Source: Bacteroidaceae bacterium | GTDB taxonomy: Bacteria; Bacteroidota; Bacteroidia; Bacteroidales; Bacteroidaceae | Reading direction: 5' to 3' | DNA: 31,288 nt | Assembly (NCBI GenBank): GCA_017503065.1 | Contig: JAFVTT010000017.1 | Coordinates: 1-31,288, forward strand | Shown: piece after piece, positions 16,534-24,762 of the stretch | How the letters are laid out: each line of letters starts with the position of its first letter | How positions within the stretch are numbered: position 1 is the first letter of the stretch | Notes under the pieces: model-generated | Database searches by the model: none | Seen by the model: the letters and a program-made list of their open reading frames with translations, nothing else | What the model was told of the DNA's origin: nothing | Program-made: the position numbers and the translations under genes

Positions 16534-19500
16534 TTATTTCTTTTTCATTCGTACACGGAACTCGTAGGTCTGCTTGCCGTCGATGACGTACTTCTGCATG
16601 GGACCGGGACCACATGAAGCGTTGCCAAGACCGCGGATGTCCATACCCAACTGCAACCAGATGTAGGGACGTGCCTTGATGTCCCATGTATGCTGGGCAT
16701 TCATCAGGTCGGCATCGGTGTAGCGGTTGGCGCTGAAGTAGATGCCCTCGGGGCACTCTATCTGCCAGCCATGGCCCTTGGCATCGGTGAGGCTTACGCT
16801 ATAGACGAGGCGGTCACCGGTGGTCTGGGGCTTGATGTAAGGCTCCATCAAAGTTCCCTCGGGCAAAGTGCCGTCAGCATTGTATGTAACCACCTTGCCC
16901 TCGTAGTTGCCCACGAGCACACCTGCCATACGGTCGGGATAGTTCTCGTAAGGACCGTAACCGTAGTAGTCTACATTGCAGAAGGCGGTGTCCAGTTCGG
17001 CAGCCACACCCACACGGCGCAAGTTGCTCTTCGGAGTAATCTTCACGATCATGTCTATGCTGCCGTCCTTCAGGTAGTTATAGGTAATCTGGCAATCAGC
17101 CTTGTTCTCGCTGTTGACATCGCCAAAGCGGTCGTTTTCAATCCAACGGTGGTTCTGGAAAGCAAACTTGGGATGTTCTGTCTTTTCGCCCTTGTCCAGA
17201 ACAGGCAGGTACATACCCTTAACGAGGTCCACACCATAGTGTGCCACAACGTGGTTGGCAGGCGTGGAAAGGGAAGCCTGGGTGTCGGTGACAACGACGT
17301 TAAGTACCGCATGCATACCCTTCTTGGTGGCCTGCTTTATGTACTTGGCGTCGGGGATGGCGATGGTAGTTGTCTCACCGGGCTTCACATCGCCGAGCAT
17401 GGCGGTGACGGTCTTCTTCACCTTGCCGTCAAGCATTACCTTGGCCTCTACCTTCATACCCTTGAGCGAACGGAAGTCGTAGGCATTGCGCAGAGTGAGG
17501 GTGCCTTCGGCATACTGGAACTTTATGAACTGGTGCGCAAACTTCACCTCTGCCAACTTGGCGGTCTGGCGGCGTTCTGCCGTTACCACACCGTTGGAGC
17601 AGAAGTTGCCCTGGTGAGGACCGGGGAAGTCATAACCAGTGTGCAGACGACGAACGCCCTTCTTCAGTTCAAGAGGTTCGTAGACAGCCTGGTCTACCCA
17701 GTCCCAGATGCATCCGCCTATGGTGGAGTTGCTCTCCTCCATGCTCTGCATGTACTCGGGCAGGTTGCCGATGGCATTACCCATGGCATGGGCATATTCG
17801 CAAAGGAACATGGGCTTGTCCATATTGCTGGTGTTCTTTGCCATCCAGTCCATAGAGGGGTACATCTTGGAGTAGAAGTCGGAGTATGCGCTACCACCGA
17901 AGTCGCGGTCGATACGTGTTCCCTCGTAGTGAACGGGGCGTGTGGGGTCCATCTTGTGGGCAGCCTCGTAGCAGTCCTTGAAGTTGGTGCCGGCACCTGC
18001 TTCATTACCCAGAGACCACATGATTACGCTGGCATGGTTGATGTCGCGGCTAACCATACGTTCGATACGGTCCACGAATGAAGGAATCCACGACTTCATG
18101 TAGGAGATGGACTGATTGGCATGGTCCTCGAGGTCGGCCTCGTCGCAGCAGTAAAGTCCGTAGTAGTCGAACATGGCATACATGCGAGCATCGTTGGGAT
18201 AGTGGCTGGTGCGGATGGTGTTGATGTTGTTGCGTTTCATCAGCAGTACGTCCTCCAGCATGTTGTCGGTAGTGACGGTACGGCCTGTAACGGGATTGGT
18301 ATCGTGGCGGTTCACACCCTTCAGCATGACACGCTTGCCGTTGACATAGAGCAGTGAACCGACAATCTTCACCTCGCGGATACCCACCTTGGTGGAGAAT
18401 GCCATCAGGTCCTTGCCGCTCTGGTCCTTCTGCACTATGTCCAAAGTGTAGAGAGCGGGGGTCTCGGCTGTCCAGAAATTGGCATCGGGAACCAGGAACT
18501 TGGCCTTGCCGCCCTTGAAGGCCTGCTCTGCCACCAACTGACCCTCGGGTGTGTACAACTTGGCCACAGAGGGCACGTCGGCATCTACGCTGACATTGAC
18601 AATGCCGTCCTTGCCGCTGAGGTTGGTCTGTACCACGTGGTTGCGTATGCTCTTCTGGGGTACATTATATATATATACGCTACGGAAGATACCAGACATG
18701 CGGAACATGTCCTGGCACTCCAGGTACGAACCGTCGCACCAGCGGTGAACCTGTACCACAAGGTCGTTCTTGCCTGCGCGAAGGAGGTGTGTCAGGTCGA
18801 ACTCGGCCACATTGTTGGAACCCTGGGTGTAACCCACGTACTTGCCGTTGAGCCAAACCTGTGCACAAGAGTAGATACCGCCGAAGTGTATGATGGTACG
18901 CTGCTTGTCCCAACCCTGGGGCAGGTCGAAACTACGGTGATATGTGCCCACGGGATTGATGGCATAGTTCTTGCCGCCGTCGTTGAAACCGGGACGTGCC
19001 TTGATGAAGGGAGGAGTGTTGCCGTGAGGATACTCCACATTGCAATAGATGGGACGGTCGTAGCCCTGCATCTCCCAGCATGAGGGCACGGGGATGGCAT
19101 CGGGCTTCACGTTGCCGTTACCGTTGGCATGGGCCAGGGCGGCCTGGAAGGCAGGCACGTCCATCACCTCCACATTGCCGGTGGCGGCATTCTTGCCCTT
19201 CTCGGGCACGGAGGTGAACCAGAAGTTCCATGTGCCGTCCAGAGACTTGTAGAGAGTGCTCTTGGGCTCGGTCCACGGTGTCTTGTAGTAGTCGGCATCG
19301 GCCTTCATCTCAGCCTCGCTGGCGTATGGCATGTATGTTGCCACACCGGGGAGTTTGTTGATGGCAAAGACAGTCTCGTCCTCCCAGATGGAGGATGCTA
19401 TCTTGGGCTTCTCCACCTGCTCTATGGTGAACCAGGAAGCCTTGTCGGCCTCGTCGGTGTCGGCTATCTTCATCAGGTTGCCGTCTATGCGGAACATCTT

Positions 19501-20196
19501 CTTCTTGTTGGCAGAAACGATGCGGTACACGCCCTTCTGTCCCTTCACGGGCTCCAGACTCATCAATGCGTTGCCGGGATTGGCAGGGTTTGCCGTCCAC
19601 TGGAGCAACCATGTGATATTCTTGTTGTCACCACCATCGTCAAAGTGGCTGTCGTAGAAAGCACCGCCTATGAGATGGCGGCCCAGCGAGAGGGTCTTGA
19701 TGCTCCAGTACTGGCCACGGTTCAGCGTGTCCTGCTTCTCGGCACGGATGCGTGCATTGTTGGCTCCGTCGTCGCCGTTGCCCAGCACCAGTGCGGGGTT
19801 CTGAACGCTACGGAAACGGTAGGTGCAGTTGTCGTCGCTGCCGAAGGAGTCGGCCTCCTTGATGGTAACGCCCTTCTTCAGCGCCAGGAAGGAAGTCTGG
19901 TTGGTGGGCACGGCACTGTACTTGCCGGGAGCAATCTCCTTCAGAGTCCATTTCTGCAACTCGTCGCTGCCGTTCACCTCACCATACTCCATGCCTTTGT
20001 CACCAACGCGCAAGGCACGTTGCTTAAAGGGGTCAATGAAGCGCCACGAACCTGACAATTCATCCATGATGAACAACTGACCCTTGTACTCCGTAGGGAT
20101 GCCGTCTACCTGATATAAGGCACCCTTTCTGAAGTTCTGGGCATAGACACCGGCGGCGGCCAGTATCACACTCAGTAAGATTAGGATTCTTTTCAT
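16534..20196 (-). CDS. GH2 beta-galactosidase with extra N-terminal domain
   Basis: This is a secreted LacZ-type retaining beta-galactosidase of 1220 residues. Signal peptide MKRILILLSVILAAAGVYAQ. Residues of roughly 21-265 precede the usual GH2 start and hold repeated segments ending in W-x-I/L (QKWTLKEI, YWSIKTLSL, SWFTIEQV), which suggests a beta-trefoil-like carbohydrate-binding domain. The GH2 core begins near Trp271 (ETVFAINKLPGVATYMPY). Landmarks are RPIYCNVEYPHG, the NRHDTNP motif, HYPNDARMYAMFDYYGLYCCDE, MWSLGNEAGAG with the acid/base Glu732, and FLCEYAHAMGN with the nucleophile Glu800. The C-terminal part is a Bgal_small_N-like domain (YGYGPYENYPDR, WLQLGMDIRGLGNASCGPGP). It stands alone, with a repeat-bearing leader upstream and the MITE-like element at its stop. 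It could also act on glycans released by the GH92/GH125/GH110 set. Confidence 0.95.
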   Translation of the reverse strand: MKRILILLSVILAAAGVYAQNFRKGALYQVDGIPTEYKGQLFIMDELSGSWRFIDPFKQRALRVGDKGMEYGEVNGSDELQKWTLKEIAPGKYSAVPTNQTSFLALKKGVTIKEADSFGSDDNCTYRFRSVQNPALVLGNGDDGANNARIRAEKQDTLNRGQYWSIKTLSLGRHLIGGAFYDSHFDDGGDNKNITWLLQWTANPANPGNALMSLEPVKGQKGVYRIVSANKKKMFRIDGNLMKIADTDEADKASWFTIEQVEKPKIASSIWEDETVFAINKLPGVATYMPYASEAEMKADADYYKTPWTEPKSTLYKSLDGTWNFWFTSVPEKGKNAATGNVEVMDVPAFQAALAHANGNGNVKPDAIPVPSCWEMQGYDRPIYCNVEYPHGNTPPFIKARPGFNDGGKNYAINPVGTYHRSFDLPQGWDKQRTIIHFGGIYSCAQVWLNGKYVGYTQGSNNVAEFDLTHLLRAGKNDLVVQVHRWCDGSYLECQDMFRMSGIFRSVYIYNVPQKSIRNHVVQTNLSGKDGIVNVSVDADVPSVAKLYTPEGQLVAEQAFKGGKAKFLVPDANFWTAETPALYTLDIVQKDQSGKDLMAFSTKVGIREVKIVGSLLYVNGKRVMLKGVNRHDTNPVTGRTVTTDNMLEDVLLMKRNNINTIRTSHYPNDARMYAMFDYYGLYCCDEADLEDHANQSISYMKSWIPSFVDRIERMVSRDINHASVIMWSLGNEAGAGTNFKDCYEAAHKMDPTRPVHYEGTRIDRDFGGSAYSDFYSKMYPSMDWMAKNTSNMDKPMFLCEYAHAMGNAIGNLPEYMQSMEESNSTIGGCIWDWVDQAVYEPLELKKGVRRLHTGYDFPGPHQGNFCSNGVVTAERRQTAKLAEVKFAHQFIKFQYAEGTLTLRNAYDFRSLKGMKVEAKVMLDGKVKKTVTAMLGDVKPGETTTIAIPDAKYIKQATKKGMHAVLNVVVTDTQASLSTPANHVVAHYGVDLVKGMYLPVLDKGEKTEHPKFAFQNHRWIENDRFGDVNSENKADCQITYNYLKDGSIDMIVKITPKSNLRRVGVAAELDTAFCNVDYYGYGPYENYPDRMAGVLVGNYEGKVVTYNADGTLPEGTLMEPYIKPQTTGDRLVYSVSLTDAKGHGWQIECPEGIYFSANRYTDADLMNAQHTWDIKARPYIWLQLGMDIRGLGNASCGPGPMQKYVIDGKQTYEFRVRMKKK

Positions 20197-20247
20197 TTGT
20201 TGTTAGTGTTTATTGTGTTTAGGTTTTTTCTTTTATTATAGGAGGGC

Positions 20248-20339
20248 CTAGGGTTTCCTAGGGTTTCCTAGGGTTTCTAGAATTTCTAGAACCTCTAGGA
20301 CTTCTAGGACTTCTAGAATTTCTAGGTGTCCTAGGGTTT
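20248..20339. repeat. CTAG-cored tandem array, ten units, 9-10 bp period
   Basis: CTAG recurs ten times with spacing 10,10,9,9,9,9,9,9,9. Units are CTAGGGTTT, CTAGAATTT, CTAGAACCT, CTAGGACTT and CTAGGTGTC. It lies 52 bp before the GH2 start, probably in that gene's leader RNA. Confidence 0.95.
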
Positions 20340-20356
20340 TCCTTCGTTTGCCAGTG

Positions 20357-20364
20357 CAAAGATA
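20357..20364 (-). promoter_or_regulatory. Candidate -7 box of the GH2 gene
   Basis: TATCTTTG on the minus strand matches the -7 consensus; the -33 region (TGAA) is poor. Use of it would give a leader of about 150 nt that includes the whole CTAG array. Confidence 0.5.
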
Positions 20365-20444
20365 GCCATTCCTGGGCACATTCTTTCACGGCAGGGCGTG
20401 ACACTTGCGTGACATCTTTGTGACAAGCGTGATACCCTCTCCCC

Positions 20445-21302
20445 TCAACCCTTCTGCACATGGGTTCCCAGAGCAGGCACGTATTCTCCCTCCGGGGTGG
20501 CATCCATGGCATCCACCTTGGCAGAGATATTATCCAGATAGGTCACTATGGCGGCTTCCTGAATGCAGGGCAGTACAGGACTGCCGTATTCGCGTTGGCC
20601 GTGATGGGCCAGTATGCAATGCACTATACGCTTCACCTCCTCGGCTTCCACGCCATGCTGTTCGAGCACGTTCTGCAACTTGTGCGCCCCTATATAGATA
20701 TGGCCCAGCAGATACATGTCCGGTTGGGTGTCGCCCTGACGGTTGTACTCATACACCTTGCCGTAATCGTGGAAGAGGATGGCCAGTATGCAACGCTCCA
20801 CTTTTATCTGGTATGGCAGGCACGGATACAGGCCCTCCAGCATGTGCAGCATCTGGTGGGTGTGGTTCAGCAGACCTCCTTGATAGGCATGGTGCACGGT
20901 GGTGGCGGCAGGGTATTCGCTATAGGGTTTGTACAGTTTCTCGGCAAAGGACTGTATGATGGGCACCAGGGTGCTGTCCGTACAGAATGTGAGCAGGTTG
21001 GCAATGGTGTCGTCCCACACCTTGCGGTTTATAGGACGTGGTATCAGCCCGTAGAGGGGATGCTTCTCGTCGGCCATCAGACCCAGCACCATGTCCGTGA
21101 GGGAGCACGACTTCTTGCCTCCGAAGTCTTTCACTTGCACGAACTGCACCAACTGTCCAGGGAAGGGTGCCATGTCGGGCGCCACATCCCACACGGATAC
21201 GGAAAAGGACTGCTCGGCATCGGTCACCTTCAGCAGGGCATAGGGACTGCCCTGACGGGTGGTGGCGTTGGCACGGCCTATAACCATGAACTCTTTCTGC
21301 AT
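20445..21302 (-). CDS. YhaM-like 3'-5' exoribonuclease / HD-domain phosphohydrolase
   Basis: A 285-residue cytoplasmic protein with an N-terminal OB-fold-like region (about 1-75: GSPYALLKVTDAEQSFSVSVWD and GQLVQFVQVKDFGGKKSCSL) and a C-terminal HD domain: VHHAYQGGLLNHTHQML, then LFHDYGKVYEY with His178-Asp179, GHIYIGAHKL and HCILAHHGQREYGSP. This order matches YhaM/CBF1-type 3'-5' exoribonucleases of Bacillus, which trim single-stranded RNA or DNA using Mn2+. The Bacteroidetes homologues are usually annotated only as HD-domain proteins. Transcribed leftward, divergent from groES. It is followed by the GH2 promoter region rather than forming an operon with it. Confidence 0.85.
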   Translation of the reverse strand: MQKEFMVIGRANATTRQGSPYALLKVTDAEQSFSVSVWDVAPDMAPFPGQLVQFVQVKDFGGKKSCSLTDMVLGLMADEKHPLYGLIPRPINRKVWDDTIANLLTFCTDSTLVPIIQSFAEKLYKPYSEYPAATTVHHAYQGGLLNHTHQMLHMLEGLYPCLPYQIKVERCILAILFHDYGKVYEYNRQGDTQPDMYLLGHIYIGAHKLQNVLEQHGVEAEEVKRIVHCILAHHGQREYGSPVLPCIQEAAIVTYLDNISAKVDAMDATPEGEYVPALGTHVQKG

Positions 21303-21339
21303 AGCGTCGCTACATTATATATTATATACCATGTGCGAA

Positions 21340-21347
21340 CAAAGATA
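21340..21347 (-). promoter_or_regulatory. Candidate -7 box of the HD-domain gene
   Basis: TATCTTTG on the minus strand, 38 bp before the start codon, matches TAnnTTTG. No good TTTG at -33. Confidence 0.4.
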
Positions 21348-21387
21348 GCAATAATTTTGCAATATTGTCACCCTCGGGAAGAACAAA

Positions 21388-21441
21388 AGCGGAGAATACT
21401 GACATTTTGTCCGCTCTCTTCGCCTTGGCACACTCTTGGCA
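21388..21441 (+). promoter_or_regulatory. groES promoter with sigma-54-like -24/-12 and upstream inverted repeat
   Basis: TTGGCACACTCTTGGCA (21425-21441) has GG-N10-GC spacing and matches the sigma-54 consensus TTGGCACR-N4-TTGCA except for TGGC in place of TTGC. Transcription would start near 21452, about 42 nt before the ATG. Upstream, AGCGGA (21388-21393) and TCCGCT (21410-21415) are inverted and enclose GACA-TTT-TGTC (21401-21411). No TAnnTTTG -7 box and no CIRCE element are seen here. Confidence 0.5.
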
Positions 21442-21493
21442 ATGAGTATAGCAGAGAAAGAATACACAAACTAAACAAATACATAAGGATACT

Positions 21494-21766
21494 ATGAACA
21501 TCAAACCATTGGCAGACCGTGTGCTCATTGAACCGGCTGCAGCAGAGACAAAGACCATCGGTGGCATCATCATTCCCGACACAGCCAAGGAGAAGCCCCT
21601 GCAGGGCACAATTGTTGCCGTGGGAGGTGGTACCAAGGACGAGGAAATGGTACTGAAGGAGGGCGACAAGGTCCTCTATGGCAAATATGCCGGCACAGAG
21701 ATAGAGCACGAGGGCAAGAAGTACCTCATCATGCGCCAGAGCGACGTGGTGGCTATCCTGGGCTAA
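21494..21766 (+). CDS. groES: GroES co-chaperonin (HSP10)
   Basis: The lid of the GroEL folding chamber. The 90-residue protein has the full family pattern: [21 protein letters not shown] at the N-terminus, the mobile loop [13 protein letters not shown] (about 23-35), GTIVAVGGG, and [24 protein letters not shown] at the C-terminal half. An AAGGA ribosome site lies 8 bp upstream of the ATG. groEL follows after 46 bp without a terminator. Confidence 0.99.
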   Translation: MNIKPLADRVLIEPAAAETKTIGGIIIPDTAKEKPLQGTIVAVGGGTKDEEMVLKEGDKVLYGKYAGTEIEHEGKKYLIMRQSDVVAILG

Positions 21767-21782
21767 TACCGAAACAAAGTAA

Positions 21783-23444
<1,662 letters not shown>

Positions 23445-23468
23445 TCAGACATCTACAGATATATTACA

Positions 23469-23504
23469 AGCCCCGACCGCAACGATGTGCAGTCGGGGCT
23501 TTTT
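23469..23504 (+). terminator. Rho-independent terminator of groES-groEL
   Basis: AGCCCCGAC (23469-23477) pairs with GTCGGGGCT (23492-23500), followed by five T. Confidence 0.93.
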
Positions 23505-23525
23505 GTATATTTACATGAAACACGG

Positions 23526-23556
23526 TTGATTATTCAAAGAAAAAGCAATACCTTTG
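23526..23556 (+). promoter_or_regulatory. Bacteroidetes-type promoter of gluQ
   Basis: TTG (23526-23528), then 20 nt, then TACCTTTG (23549-23556). The predicted start of transcription, near 23563, lies 20 nt before the ATG at 23583. This fixes the gene start and rules out the longer frame from 23487, which would begin in the groEL terminator. Confidence 0.75.
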
Positions 23557-23582
23557 CCTGTCAAAAGAGAAAACCTCCCTAT

Positions 23583-24698
23583 ATGACACGAGGCAGATTT
23601 GCACCTTCCCCCACGGGACGCATGCACCTGGGCAATGTCTTCTGCGCCCTGCTCTCCTGGCTTTCCGCCAAGAGCCAAGGGGGCGAGTGGGTTCTGCGCA
23701 TTGAAGACCTCGACCCTCAGCGCAGCCGTAGGGAATATGCCCTCCAACTGATGGACGACCTGCAATGGCTCGGTCTCCCCTGGGATGGCGAACCTGTATG
23801 GCAAAGCCAACGTGGCCACATCTACGAGGAATACCTCCGATGCCTGACGGAAACGGGGCTCACCTACCCATGCTACTGTACCCGTGCCGACATAATGGCC
23901 ACCCAAGCCCCCCACGAAACCGACGGCAGAGTGGTGTATAAGGGGACATGCAGGCCAAAAACGACGGATTCCACAGAGGACTATAGTTTTTCTAGATTAT
24001 CTGGCAGTTCTAGTCTATCTAGTTTATCTAGAATGTCTAGTCTATCTAGTACTTCTAGTACTTCTAGTACTTCTAGAATATCTGGTATTTCTAGTACCTC
24101 CAGGGACGCTGGCAGCGTCCCTGCCACCACCCACTCACCGCTTGCCGCTCCTCCCGCTACCACCCGCCTAATCGTTCCAAGCTGTACCATTCCCTTCACC
24201 GACGGACACTATGGCCCCCACCCTCTCAACCTTGCCGAACACTGCGGAGACTATATCGTCCGCCGGAAGGACGGTGCCTGGGCCTACCAACTTGCCGTGG
24301 TGGTGGACGATGCACTGATGGGCGTTACAGAAATCGTGCGCGGACGAGACCTGCTCCTGTCCTCGCCACAACAGATACACCTTAGAGAACTATTGTTTTT
24401 TGAACGGAAAACTTATTCGCTCACCGCTCACCACTCACCGCTCACCGTTAACTTCTTCCACCACCCCCTGCTCTGCAATGCCGAGGGCCAGCGCCTATGC
24501 AAGCGTGACAAGAGTATGGATCTGGGGTATCTCCGCGACAAAGGTACGACATCCCAGGAGATAATAGGTCTGCTGGCACACCTCGCCCGCCTGACCGACA
24601 CCCCGGCTCCCATCACACCCACCGAACTCCTTCCCCTCTTCTCGTGGGACAAGGTTCCCACCGAGGACATAATATTAGACAAGCAAATAATGCTATAG
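23583..24698 (+). CDS. gluQ: Glutamyl-Q tRNA(Asp) synthetase with repeat-derived insertions
   Basis: GluQRS (YadB) activates glutamate and attaches it to queuosine at position 34 of tRNA(Asp); it lacks the anticodon domain of GluRS. From the ATG at 23583 the protein has 371 residues. Core: RFAPSPTGRMHLGN with the HIGH-equivalent HLGN at 15-18; zinc ligands Cys97-x-Cys99, Tyr119 and Cys123, as in E. coli; GDYIVRRKDGAWAYQLAVVVDDA; VRGRDLL; and the KMSKS-equivalent LCKRDKS (306-311 region), where Cys replaces the usual Ser of LSKRD. Family members usually have about 300 residues. The excess is a Ser-rich insertion between Cys123 and RLIVP (195), encoded by 9-bp repeats plus a palindrome, and a second short insertion near 276-290. 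All catalytic blocks remain in frame, so it is probably functional. Confidence 0.92.
   Translation: MTRGRFAPSPTGRMHLGNVFCALLSWLSAKSQGGEWVLRIEDLDPQRSRREYALQLMDDLQWLGLPWDGEPVWQSQRGHIYEEYLRCLTETGLTYPCYCTRADIMATQAPHETDGRVVYKGTCRPKTTDSTEDYSFSRLSGSSSLSSLSRMSSLSSTSSTSSTSRISGISSTSRDAGSVPATTHSPLAAPPATTRLIVPSCTIPFTDGHYGPHPLNLAEHCGDYIVRRKDGAWAYQLAVVVDDALMGVTEIVRGRDLLLSSPQQIHLRELLFFERKTYSLTAHHSPLTVNFFHHPLLCNAEGQRLCKRDKSMDLGYLRDKGTTSQEIIGLLAHLARLTDTPAPITPTELLPLFSWDKVPTEDIILDKQIML
23991..24107 (+). repeat. Intragenic 9-bp array (TCTAGNNNN) in gluQ, 13 units
   Basis: Thirteen contiguous 9-mers begin TCTAG, TCTGG or, last, TCCAG. They encode tripeptides of the form Ser-(Arg/Ser/Gly)-X, such as SRL, SGS, SSL and SST (residues 137-175). 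Three consecutive units (24045-24071) are identical TCTAGTACT. Confidence 0.97.
24101..24123 (+). repeat. REP-like palindrome inside gluQ
   Basis: CAGGGACGCT-GGC-AGCGTCCCTG is a perfect hairpin with 10-bp arms, of the same AGGGAC...GTCCCT type as the intergenic palindrome at 9940-10012. It is read in frame as RDAGSVPA and directly follows the 9-bp array. Heptamer-like words (CTCACCG, CTTGCCG) follow from 24134. Confidence 0.9.
24420..24447 (+). repeat. Intragenic heptamer array (CTCACCG) in gluQ, four units
   Basis: CTCACCG, CTCACCA, CTCACCG, CTCACCG, preceded by CGGAAAAC. The segment encodes LTAHHSPLTV and lies between ELLFFE and the conserved HHPLL block, where the family has a shorter link. 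Confidence 0.92.
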
Positions 24699-24746
24699 AA
24701 ACTGTAGAGACTATAGAGGCTATAGATACTATAGATACTATAGAAA
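24693..24746 (+). repeat. 9-bp array (CTATAGANN) over the gluQ stop codon, six units
   Basis: Six contiguous 9-mers read CTATAGAAA, CTGTAGAGA, CTATAGAGG, CTATAGATA, CTATAGATA and CTATAGAAA. The TAG of the first unit is the gluQ stop codon. The array ends 16 bp before the next ATG and so includes or precedes its ribosome site. Confidence 0.95.
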
Positions 24747-24762
24747 TATAAAAAGACATCCC

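Noticed and set aside
16690..18081. 463-codon plus-strand ORF opposite the GH2 gene
   Set aside because: Antisense shadow caused by codon bias; the minus-strand protein has intact catalytic motifs.
21421..21452. CIRCE (HrcA) operator before groES
   Set aside because: The required TTAGCACTC-N9-GAGTGCTAA inverted repeat is not present; the TTGGCAC sequence fits a sigma-54-type promoter better.
20460..21497. 345-codon plus-strand ORF opposite the HD-domain gene
   Set aside because: Shadow frame; it would overlap the groES start and promoter.
23487..23582. Upstream-extended start of gluQ
   Set aside because: It would begin inside the groEL terminator and upstream of the gluQ promoter; the family N-terminus begins at the ATG at 23583.
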